This document shows positions 49,222 to 57,764 of a stretch of DNA of 64,000 nucleotides, piece after piece. Both the position numbers and the translations under genes were made by a program. This DNA comes from Rhynchopus sp. YZ270_cl-10. Lineage: Eukaryota; Euglenozoa; Diplonemea; Diplonemida; Diplonemidae. A model generated the notes under the pieces. The model worked only from the letters and a program-made list of their open reading frames with translations, was not told the origin of the DNA and did not search any database. The stretch's first letter is position 1, and every line of letters begins with the position of its first letter. The stretch lies in the NCBI GenBank assembly GCA_964035575.1, contig OZ037880.1:1116001-1180000 (forward strand). The letters are read 5' to 3'.

Positions 49222-51522
49222 ATGTTCCACCGAGGGGCTGCGGTACAGATCGTTTCCCCTGGTGAGCCCACCGCCACCACCACCTCCATACGCCCCGGCT
49301 ACGCTACCGCCGTCACCCCCGCGCCGTTGCCTCGATCATTACTAGGCTCCCCTGCCGCAGAGCTTTCCCTTAAGCGCCATGCGAAGACAGCACTGTCCCC
49401 TGGTACGCCTCATCAATACCAACACCACTCATCCTTTGCAGCCCCGGCAGCCCCCTCTACAGTAGGCACTGCCGGTGGTGACATCCACCTCCTTGAAGTC
49501 ATCCGGACACTCCAAGCCGAAAACACTGCCCTCAAATCTGTTCCCCATGCTGCCCTCATCGACCCACCTTCCATTGGTGAGGTGTCTGCACTGCCACCAG
49601 CACCACCATCTTATCACGACTTCCCAGAAGATCCAGAGGTGGGGGAGCTATCTTTGCGAACATTATTAGTAAAATTGCAGAGCGATGTAAATGAGTTGAC
49701 CCGGGTAAGTGACAAAAAGACACTTGAAATTCAGTTAAAAAACGAAACGATACGGTCCTTAGAAGAGGCAGTAGGGAAAGGGGTGCAAATTCAAGAACAT
49801 AGCGCGAAGGTGCAGAGTGAATTGAACCGTGCTGTTGATGAGGTACATTACTTGAGAGTAGAGAACCAATGCATTGCTGCAGAGCGGGCTGCTGCAGAAA
49901 AGGAAAGAGAAACACTACAAGGCGAGCGCGTACCTCTCCTGGCCCGGAGTGAGGAGCTAGACGTTGTACACCATCGTTTAGTTGCTGTCGAGAGACAATG
50001 CGAGGCAGCGGAGATCCTGACGCACACCCTGCAGACCCAGCTTGATGCCTCTACTGCTGCTCATAAAAATGCTACTATTGAAAATGATGACCTAAGCGCG
50101 CAGCTCCGCACCATCGCAACCCACGTAGATGCCACACCCATCCCCATATCGGACACTGCGGTGGGTGGGCCAACCGCTGCTGCACGCATTCTTGAAAGAG
50201 TAGATGCATTGTATGAAAGATCTTCTCGTGCCGAAGCTGCAGCGGCGTCAAATGCATTAGCTGCGGCGGAATGTCAAAATGATGTAGTCCAGCGTGACTC
50301 CGTCATCGACACCCTTCAGGGAGATCTTCAAGCAGCAGCAGAAGCGGTCGAAGTAGGAGCAGCGCGTGCAGACGCAGACCACGCGGTCTTAGGGGAGGAG
50401 GTGGCAAGACTCACAGCAAGCCACGCAGAAGGTGCAAAAACATTGCAGCATTATGAACGTGAGGTGAGCGCACTCCGATCATACAATAAAAGCCTTGAGG
50501 CAGCCCATCGTGACACACAACAGCGCCTTCACGACTCAGAAGCAAACAGACGGACCGTAGAGAGCACCTTGTTTCAAACCTCTGCAGACAAAACAGAGTT
50601 GGAGCAACGTTTGCAGAAGGTAGGCACCGCGCACAACAGCTCGCAAACAGAGTTGGGCACGGTACGGCAGAATTTGGTTTCCTCTGAAAGTCGGGTTCAA
50701 GAGTTGCAGGCGACTGTCGCATCGCTGCTAGAAGATCTATCTGCAGAGCGCAATGATAGAGGGCGTATCGAGGCAGACATGGCGGCAACGATAGAGGCAC
50801 GCAACACAAAGCTTGCGTTATTAAGTGAACGTCTTGCACAGCGTGATGTGGATAGAGATAGTGCAACAAAACAGCAGGCATGCAGGGAAGAGGAACTGAT
50901 TGGGCGGGCCGAAGCTGCGAGGGTAGAAAAGAACAGCTTGGTGCGCGACTACGAACGTCTTTCGATGGAGGTGTCGGGTCTGAAGACGGAGCGCGACACT
51001 GCGTTGGGTGAGGCGCGGGAGTTGTTAACTTCCGTCACACAATATGAACACGCGCTGGCGTCCCTCAGAGAAGAGAACACATTGCACAGATCGCAGCTGC
51101 AGTCCCGCCACGACACCTCTACGAACAACGCAGCCTCCTTCGAACCTGTCCGTGCGGTGCTTGAACAACGTCTCGCCTGCTGGGCCAGAGACAACGAAGA
51201 ACTGCACCTCAAACTCACCCGAGTCACCGAAGAACGTGACTCTCTCCTAGTCTCCCTCGGGGTTGCCCCTGAACCACGACCCCTCCCTCTGATGGACAGA
51301 GCACCACCACTGCCTACTGGGAGAACTGTGGTGCCTCAGTTGACGCAAGAGCCTGAGAGGGGGTTAGAGGTTGGAGGAGGTGCAGGTGTCGGGTACTATG
51401 CAGCTGAAAGGGAGAGGGAAGGGAGGGGGGCGGTTGTGTCGCAGAGGGAGGGAGAGCGTGTGCCGGTGTATGGAGGAGAGAGGGGCATCCGCGATGCAAG
51501 GTGGGGGAACCATGTCATGTAA
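49222..51522 (+). CDS. Long coiled-coil protein
   Basis: 766 residues, single exon. Residues 1-85 are Pro/Ala/Thr-rich; about 90-690 is almost continuous heptad coiled coil, Glu/Ala/Arg/Gln-rich (EIQLKNETIRSLEEAVGKGV, EVARLTASHAEGAKTLQHYE, ELQATVASLLEDLSAERNDR). The C-terminus is Pro- then Gly/Arg/Glu-rich. It has no membrane helix, head or motor domain. Golgin, centriolar or flagellar-rootlet proteins look like this, and sequence alone cannot choose. I set the start at the first ATG (MFHRGAAVQIV); upstream in-frame codons run into the tRNA-like sequence and are not likely to be coding. Confidence 0.75.
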   Translation: MFHRGAAVQIVSPGEPTATTTSIRPGYATAVTPAPLPRSLLGSPAAELSLKRHAKTALSPGTPHQYQHHSSFAAPAAPSTVGTAGGDIHLLEVIRTLQAENTALKSVPHAALIDPPSIGEVSALPPAPPSYHDFPEDPEVGELSLRTLLVKLQSDVNELTRVSDKKTLEIQLKNETIRSLEEAVGKGVQIQEHSAKVQSELNRAVDEVHYLRVENQCIAAERAAAEKERETLQGERVPLLARSEELDVVHHRLVAVERQCEAAEILTHTLQTQLDASTAAHKNATIENDDLSAQLRTIATHVDATPIPISDTAVGGPTAAARILERVDALYERSSRAEAAAASNALAAAECQNDVVQRDSVIDTLQGDLQAAAEAVEVGAARADADHAVLGEEVARLTASHAEGAKTLQHYEREVSALRSYNKSLEAAHRDTQQRLHDSEANRRTVESTLFQTSADKTELEQRLQKVGTAHNSSQTELGTVRQNLVSSESRVQELQATVASLLEDLSAERNDRGRIEADMAATIEARNTKLALLSERLAQRDVDRDSATKQQACREEELIGRAEAARVEKNSLVRDYERLSMEVSGLKTERDTALGEARELLTSVTQYEHALASLREENTLHRSQLQSRHDTSTNNAASFEPVRAVLEQRLACWARDNEELHLKLTRVTEERDSLLVSLGVAPEPRPLPLMDRAPPLPTGRTVVPQLTQEPERGLEVGGGAGVGYYAAEREREGRGAVVSQREGERVPVYGGERGIRDARWGNHVM

Positions 51523-51783
51523 AAAAAGATGAGATAATTTTTTTTGGAAAAAAAATAATGGTTAGGAATGCCGGAAAATGTAGCCCGATTTTCTGGGTGA
51601 AACAACGATTTTTTTTTTTGTTAGACTTTTTTTTTTTGAAAGCATTGGCAAGAGGAAAATAGAATCGACGGAAGGTGCGTTGCAAATTGCTTCTTTTTTT
51701 TTCCAGTATTTGTTTTACCTCTATAAACTCATACAGCGAAAAACACAATAAAATTTGCCCAGCGGCAAACGAAACAGTTTTTT

Positions 51784-51934
51784 TTTTTGCACACACGAAG
51801 TGTGATTGGAAACTAAACATATTTAAAACCAACGATAGATCTGTCTTTACGCTTTTTCCTTTTGAATCCTCCCCCTCATCCATTATCATGTGCGTCATAG
51901 GCAAAGAGCCTAAATGGCTGCGGTCAACGAAAAA
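51784..51934 (+). repeat. DIRS-like element repeat A1
   Basis: Identical to 55541-55691. It begins in a T-run before GCACACACGAAG and ends CTGCGGTCAACGAAAAA. Confidence 0.9.
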
Positions 51935-51960
51935 TTTTTTAACTTCGTTACCGAATAAAT

Positions 51961-53865
51961 ATGGCACGGAGGAGTAGGACTCGTGCGCGGGGTGGCAGGG
52001 GACGAGGAGGAGCACGGGTTGCCGTCGTGCAGTGCGTCGCAGGAGCAGTTGGGCCCTCGCTGACGCACCCTCCGCTGCAGTGTGGCTTGAGGCCCTGTGT
52101 GTGGGTACGACGCTGGAGAAGAGCGCGTGCACCACCATTGCGTCCTGCTTTCCCGACATTCGGAGCGCCGCCGAAGATGTACGCGCCTCCACCACCGCCC
52201 GCGCTCCCGAGGAGGACGGAGGAGGACGATGGGCCTGATGTTGTGCTCCTGTACGGGGAGGCAACGATTGTTTTGGATCGCCGCTTTGTGTCTGCTCCCG
52301 CCGAACGCGCTGAGGGGGAGCTGGCGGAGATCTCCCGTGCTAGGTTGGACCTGGATGCCCTAACGGCGATGGACTCTCAAGGTCTTCTGACAGGAGTCCT
52401 CGACGTGATCCGGTCCCCCGAAGCCTTCACGGCAGCCCTCACCGAGGAGGGCCGAAAAGTCCTGGAGTCGTCAGTCCCGGTAAAGAGAGGGACTTCCAGG
52501 CATATGCTGCGCCACTGGGGGAAGCTGCAGAAGTGGGGTGTGATGTCTCGGTCTGGCGAGCAGAAGGTGATACTTCCCGCCTTCACCGTGCCGAAGAAGG
52601 TGCGGGGACTGAGGCTGGTCTGCGACGGTCGGAAGCTGAACCGCCTGATGCGTGACCCCCCTCCCATGTATCTACCTTCCATACATAAGGTAGTGAAGAG
52701 GTTTCTGGACAGTGCGTACGTGGTGCAAGCTGATGGGCGGAGCTGGTTTTACCAGTTTCCGCTGGCAGATGGTGTGGACGATTTCTTTGGAGTGAACCTG
52801 GCAGGTGCACGCGGACCCTTTGTGAGGGCAAAGCTCAACGTGCTGTGCATGGGGTGGAGTTGGGCGCCGTGCATCGCGCACCGCTCGGCTATGGTGTTGC
52901 TGCCAGAGGATGAAGGGATACCTTGGGTGGACAACTTCTTTGTCGTGGGCAATACCTTGCAGGAGGCAGAGAGGCGCTACTCTTCGTTCCTCCGACGCGC
53001 TGAACGTGTCGGTGCCGAGCTGAATGACGACGAGGGAGAGGGAGTGCCTAGGACGAACTTTTGCGCTTTGGGCCTGGAGTTTGACTTGGCGAGTTCCCCA
53101 AGACGGTACCGTGCTGCCCCTGACTGGATTGAGAAGTGTGTGGAATCCCCCGTTCTCAGTGCGGTGTTGAAAGACGACTGCACTGCCCGGGATTTCTACA
53201 AAGTATTGGGAGGTTTCGTGTGGTTTTTGTATTGTACCAAACGGAATTTGTGTTATTACCGTGATTCTCTTTCTTTTCTGCGGCGTACCGCGTCTTTACT
53301 TGCTATTGACCCACAAAAGTGGGATGTTCAACTTTTTATCCCCCCATCTGTTATCTCAGAATTCACAGGCATAGTGTCTGTGATGCGTTGTAATGACTGG
53401 ATTGTAGACCAACCAGAGAGACCCACCGTGGTGACTTGGTCAGATGCCTCGGACCGCGAGTGGGCTGCTTTAATAGAATCTGAGTTTTTCGAACCTGTTG
53501 TTCAGGGTGTGTTTCCAGATCCTGAGAAACATCACATATACCTGAAAGAGCTATACGCTGCTTGGCTAGCCGTTCGGTTAGCGGCCGCAAACCACCCTAA
53601 TCATGAAGTGTCTCTTCAGGTCGACAACGCCGCTGCAGTGGCAGCTATAAACAAAGGTCACAGCAAGAATTATCTAGCTAACGAGCTGCTGTGTGCGATT
53701 TTTGACACTGCAAAGGCAGCAAACATGTGTGTATCCGCCACGTGGGTGGACACTTTAAGTCAACGTGCTGACGAGTTCACTCGCGGGACGGTGGCCCCCA
53801 CGATGGTGTCACTCCCCCCTGTGCTCAAAGTATACGAGAGTGTGGAGGCAATGTTTTGTCAATAA
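51961..53865 (+). CDS. Retroelement reverse transcriptase - RNase H region
   Basis: 634 residues, open throughout, belonging to the DIRS-like element. An Arg/Ala-rich N-terminal part is followed by a reverse transcriptase region recognisable by FTVPKKVRGLRLVCDGRKLN and GWSWAPCIAH, and a C-terminal RNase H-like region recognisable by VTWSDASDREWAALIE, YLKELYAAWLAVRLA and LQVDNAAAVAAINKG. The arrangement matches the RT-RH of DIRS-like rather than LINE elements. Confidence 0.85.
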   Translation: MARRSRTRARGGRGRGGARVAVVQCVAGAVGPSLTHPPLQCGLRPCVWVRRWRRARAPPLRPAFPTFGAPPKMYAPPPPPALPRRTEEDDGPDVVLLYGEATIVLDRRFVSAPAERAEGELAEISRARLDLDALTAMDSQGLLTGVLDVIRSPEAFTAALTEEGRKVLESSVPVKRGTSRHMLRHWGKLQKWGVMSRSGEQKVILPAFTVPKKVRGLRLVCDGRKLNRLMRDPPPMYLPSIHKVVKRFLDSAYVVQADGRSWFYQFPLADGVDDFFGVNLAGARGPFVRAKLNVLCMGWSWAPCIAHRSAMVLLPEDEGIPWVDNFFVVGNTLQEAERRYSSFLRRAERVGAELNDDEGEGVPRTNFCALGLEFDLASSPRRYRAAPDWIEKCVESPVLSAVLKDDCTARDFYKVLGGFVWFLYCTKRNLCYYRDSLSFLRRTASLLAIDPQKWDVQLFIPPSVISEFTGIVSVMRCNDWIVDQPERPTVVTWSDASDREWAALIESEFFEPVVQGVFPDPEKHHIYLKELYAAWLAVRLAAANHPNHEVSLQVDNAAAVAAINKGHSKNYLANELLCAIFDTAKAANMCVSATWVDTLSQRADEFTRGTVAPTMVSLPPVLKVYESVEAMFCQ

Positions 53866-53879
53866 TTGTTTTGTTTGTT

Positions 53880-54810
53880 ATGGCGCGTGCTGGCTTTGCT
53901 CAGTGCCCCATGAGTTTTTATATTTTGCCCATGGGGCGACGAAGGGATGTTTATTGTTCATCAACATTTTATCGCTGGTGCGTGCTGACTCTGCTTGGTG
54001 CCCCATGCATTTTATTTTACCTTCCCGCTCACGGAGCGACGAAGGGTTTTGTTATTGTTATCATTTTCTCGCTTGGAGCGTGCTGACTCTGCTTGGTGCC
54101 CCTTGTGCTTTTTACTTTTTCCCCTGAAGGGGTGTCAATGTTCATCTACACTTTATCGCTGGTGCGTGCTGACTCTGCTTGGTGCCCCATGCATTTTATT
54201 TTACCTTCCTGCTCGTGGAGCGACGAAGGGGTGTTTATTGTTCATCAACCTTTTATCGCTGGTGCGTACTGACTCTGCTTAGTGCCCCATGTACTTTTTA
54301 CCTTTTCCCCTGAAGGGGTATTTATTGTTCATCAACACTTTATCGCTGGTGCGTGCTGACTCTGCTTGGTGCCCCATGTATTTTATTTTGCCTTCCTGCT
54401 CGTGGAGCGACGAAGGGGTGTTTATTGTTCATCAACATTTTATCGCTGGTGCGTGCTGACTCTGCTTGGTGCCCCATGCATTTTATTTTACCTTCCCGCT
54501 CACGGAGCGACGAAGGGTTTTGTTATTGTTATCATTTTCTCGCTTGGAGCGTGCTGACTCTGCTTGGTGCCCCTTGTGCTTTTTACTTTTTCCCCTGAAG
54601 GGGTGTCAATGTTCATCAACACTTTATCGCTGGTGCGTGCTGACTCTGCTTGGTGCCCCATGCATTTTATTTTACCTTCCTGCTCGAGGAGCGACGAAGG
54701 GGTGTTTCTTGTTCATCAACATTTCATCGCTGGTGCGTGCTGACTATGCTTAGTGCCCCATGCATTTTATTGTTTGCCTTCCCGCTCACAGTGCGTCGTA
54801 GGAGTGTTTA
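53880..54810 (+). repeat. Satellite-like tandem array inside the retroelement
   Basis: About ten units of 86-100 bases, each starting TGCGTGCTGACTCTGCTTGG, then TGCCCCATGC. Two unit types differ in the second half: GAGCGACGAAGGG versus CCCTGAAGGGG. They form a higher-order repeat: the block from about 53960 recurs at about 54431, an offset near 471 bases. Confidence 0.9.
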
Positions 54811-55468
54811 GTGTTTGTTTTATTTTTTCATCACCTAGGGTTCAATGGTGGTCTGTGTGGGCCTGTCGCGGGACGACTGGTTTTTCTTTGAGGAGCTTGT
54901 CCTCGTATTGTGCGTGCGCGTTCTGTTTTCTTGCGTTGTGTACGTGGTATTTTCCTGCCAAGGGCGGGTTGTTCTGATGGCCACGAGCCCCGCTATACGC
55001 GGTTGAGGACATGTTTTAGTACCACGCCTCCCTGCTTCACGAACGTCCGCTGCCCAGTAGTTTGGAGAGGCGACTCTCGCGGAAGATTGTCGTTTCGGTG
55101 GTGGGTCCGCCCGTGCTGGTTTTTGTAGTCCCTGCTTATCACTGACACCGTTTTCCTATTTTTTGCTCTCCCGTTTGATGGTACTGACTCTGCTTCGTGC
55201 ACCATGCGCTTTTATTTTTGTTTGAAATGTGTCCCCCTGTATGGGGTGTGCTGACTATGCTTGGCACTCCTTGCGCTTACGGCCCCCCCCTTATCCACTG
55301 TCTTCGAGACGGCGAATGGATATCAACACGATTTCTTTCTGTGAGTGCTGGCTTGCTCGGTGCTGTGTTTACCGTTTTTCTTTCTTTTCCTACCGTTTCC
55401 CCCCTTTTTTCTTCCCCGTTTAACTCCGTACTATGCTACTATTCCGCTGCGCGGTCCCTTTGGGTCAT
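54811..55468 (+). other. Retroelement 3' non-coding part before B1
   Basis: T-rich with weaker echoes of the satellite unit (GTACTGACTCTGCTTCGTGC at about 55180, GTGCTGACTATGCTTGGC at about 55250). No long reading frame with family resemblance. Confidence 0.5.
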
Positions 55469-55749
55469 GCTGCGGTCAACGAAAAAAGACATAGTAGTAG
55501 AGTAGTAAAGACAGATCAGTTGGTATAATGTTATGTTTAGTTTTTGCACACACGAAGTGTGATTGGAAACTAAACATATTTAAAACCAACGATAGATCTG
55601 TCTTTACGCTTTTTCCTTTTGAATCCTCCCCCTCATCCATTATCATGTGCGTCATAGGCAAAGAGCCTAAATGGCTGCGGTCAACGAAAAAAGACATAGT
55701 AGTAGAGTAGTAAAGACAGATCAGTTGGTATAATGTTATGTTTAGTTTT
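55469..55749 (+). repeat. DIRS-like element repeats B1-A2-B2
   Basis: B1 55469-55544 and B2 55674-55749 share GCTGCGGTCAACGAAAAAAG through TATAATGTTATGTTTAG. A2 (55541-55691) lies between them. The first 17 bases of B are also the last of A. Confidence 0.9.
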
Positions 55750-56056
55750 CTCTCTTTTCCTTTTTATTCATTTGCCATATCCTGAAGCTCGATTCTCTTT
55801 TCTGTATCTTACCGAAAAGCACCCTGTAGATTGTATTTATTGATTTCCCCCCACCCCCCTTTCCCCCCCTCTTCCCTGGGCGTCTTCAATACACCCACTA
55901 AAAACATTTTCTATTTTTTTTTTTTTTTTTTTTTGTACCCTCCAAAATATCACAAAAACCCCTCTCTCTCTCTCTCTCTTTCTCTTTCACTCTCCTCCTC
56001 CCCTCCGCAAAACTCTCTCTTAAACAAAAAAATTCTCAGAGTGACAAAAATAAAAA
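55750..56056 (+). other. Leader region with strong pyrimidine tract
   Basis: CCCC and CTCTCT runs (55845-56030) end in ATTCTCAG at 56032-56039, 17 bases before the next ATG: the clearest trans-splice-acceptor-like site in the window. Confidence 0.55.
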
Positions 56057-56656
56057 ATGGCTGCTGCAGGCGGTCCTCTAGTATGGGTGGGGCTTGCTGC
56101 AGTGAGCATGTTGGGGAGTGGTGCTTATATAAATGTAGCTTGTAGACGGCAAAAAAGGCGGAAGAAGAGTGATAAGCCTGTTATGCCAAAGGAGGGTGTG
56201 GGTAAGGTAGGAGTAGGTGCCACGTTAGCGATGTCTGACGCTGTGGAGCGCGAATCACCGCAGGCAAAGACCCCCCAAGCACAGCCCCATCTGAAGCCAA
56301 CGAAAGACCCCCAACAACAACACCGCAAAAAGCCGTCCACAGTTGCCACATCGTCGTCGCGGTCTTCCTCATATGCGCGCAGTAAAACTCAGTCGCAAGC
56401 ATCGTCGACACCTCTTGAGTCTCGCAGCCAAGGGAGTGGGGGTGCTGTGAATCCATACGGATTTGGGGATGCCACAGAACGTGCTCCTGCAGTCGATTTC
56501 AACAGTATGTTTGAACAAAAAATGCTTCAAGCTGGCTGTGACAAACCGATCCGCACCACTCGAGACGAAGGTTTCTCTGATATAAACCGCGACTTCGCAT
56601 CCCCAACCTCAGTTCCAACCTTTGAACAGAATCTGCAAAGGCATTTGACACAATGA
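56057..56656 (+). CDS. Small protein with N-terminal membrane anchor
   Basis: 199 residues, single exon, not recognised. Residues 5-28 (GGPLVWVGLAAVSMLGSGAYINVA) form one hydrophobic helix, followed by a basic cluster (CRRQKRRKKSDK), so a signal anchor with the rest in the cytosol or matrix is expected. The middle (60-135) is Gln/Ser/Pro/Lys-rich disorder. The end has compact motifs (NPYGFGD, VDFNSMFEQKMLQAGCDKP, EGFSDINRDF, FEQNLQRHL) that look conserved. No enzymatic motif. Codon use and the upstream pyrimidine/AG support a real gene. Confidence 0.65.
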   Translation: MAAAGGPLVWVGLAAVSMLGSGAYINVACRRQKRRKKSDKPVMPKEGVGKVGVGATLAMSDAVERESPQAKTPQAQPHLKPTKDPQQQHRKKPSTVATSSSRSSSYARSKTQSQASSTPLESRSQGSGGAVNPYGFGDATERAPAVDFNSMFEQKMLQAGCDKPIRTTRDEGFSDINRDFASPTSVPTFEQNLQRHLTQ

Positions 56657-57764
56657 GTGGGATATACACCGCACTTCTCATAACATGATACACAATAAAC
56701 ACACTTTACGTTATCGTGCTTTGTTATTGTGCTTGTCATGTTCATGATTCGTGCACATATATCGTAAGGATAGGGGGAGGGGGGAAGGGGGAGGAGGGGG
56801 GGAGGGAATTATCTTTGAGCTCTACGAGAAAAGATAGCGGAGGGTCCTCAAAAAAAAAACCCTTTTATTTTTGTTCTCGGTTTTTGACGCATTTTTTTTT
56901 ACATCACTTCGTATCTTGAGCGATTCGTTATCTTTAATAAGAAAAATGCGTGAAAAGAATGGGTAAATGGTGACTCTATTGTATTTTTGAGGTATCTCAG
57001 GATACGCAACATAGCTGTATCGTCGATGGCCAAATACATGAAATGCATATCTGAGTACAATGCCGTCGTCGTTAAAGGGGGGAGGGGGGGAGGAGGAGGG
57101 AAGGCCATTCTGATGATGACGTTCCCTGGTTTGTTATATTGTGTTTGTTTTCTTCTTTTCCTTTTTCTTTTCTCTCGCTCGAGTGTCAGTGTCTGCGTGC
57201 CAAACGTTAGGAGGCGTTTGCACTATAAACTTCACTTTTTTTTGACCACTTGGTTGGATAAGCCTGTGGTTTAGGTTCATCTCACCAAATAAAATCTCGA
57301 TTTTTTTTCTGAACAACAGAGGCATTTTTTTTTGTCTCTTTTGTGTTGCCGCAGGTGCACACTAACTTCCTCTCACCCACGCACCGTTCCCTCTTTATAA
57401 TGTATACGCGGTGTGCGCATTCATCTTGCAAGTCTTTTTCTTTTTTCTTTTTTCTTTTTTCCCCCTTTTTTGCTTGAGACTATTCGTTCCGTTGCGTCAC
57501 CCTTTTTTTTTTTGCAGCAGTACAACTTTACCTCCTACCTTTTTTTCCCCCCATCTCCCCTTATCTCGCCCTTCCTTTCCCTCTACTCCCTTCTCATCCA
57601 ACCAGAAAAGGACACACCAAACCCCCTCCTCCCCTCCCCCACATCGCATCCATAATGTACTGTGCGTACTAGGGGAAAACACACATAAGGGGTGTGTTTT
57701 TGTTTTTTGTTTGTTTTTTTTGTCTTGCTTTTTTTTGTTTGTTTTGAAGTCAGACATATATTCT
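56657..57764 (+). other. Intergenic, 1.1 kb, with repeat pair
   Basis: G-rich tracts (56765-56810, 57076-57105), then a GTCCCAGAGGCG-family copy joined to a hairpin copy (57192-57290), then T-rich and C-rich tracts up to a possible acceptor CAG at 57751-57753, 11 bases before the ATG at 57765. Confidence 0.45.
57192..57290 (+). repeat. GTCCCAGAGGCG repeat joined to worn hairpin (copy 15)
   Basis: GTCTGCGTGCCAAACGTTAG, GAGGCGTTTGCACTATAAAC, TTCACTTT, then GGTTGGATAAGCCTGTGG and TTTAGGTTCATCTCACC. The left outer arm of the hairpin is lost; GGTTCATCT remains. Confidence 0.55.

Larger units (their letters stand above)
51784..55749 (+). mobile_element. DIRS-like retroelement with split direct repeats
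   Basis: A fossil-class element of the DIRS order (Ngaro/PAT/VIPER/TATE type). Plan: A1 (51784-51934) - coding region (51961-53865) - satellite block (53880-54810) - B1 (55469-55544) - A2 (55541-55691) - B2 (55674-55749). A1 and A2 are identical over 151 bases, and B1 and B2 over about 75, which is the A1-B1-A2-B2 split-repeat arrangement of this group. The coding part carries reverse transcriptase and RNase H; I see no tyrosine-recombinase part in the element. The coding region appears whole and the repeats are unchanged, so insertion is recent. It sits on the sense strand between two genes. Confidence 0.85.

Noticed and set aside
52000-53865. LINE or group II intron origin for the reverse transcriptase.
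   Set aside because: RNase H follows directly and the flanks are split direct repeats, which fits DIRS-like elements.
53995-54753. Two nearly identical 95-codon frames in the retroelement.
   Set aside because: They are the satellite unit repeated; no start context or domain.
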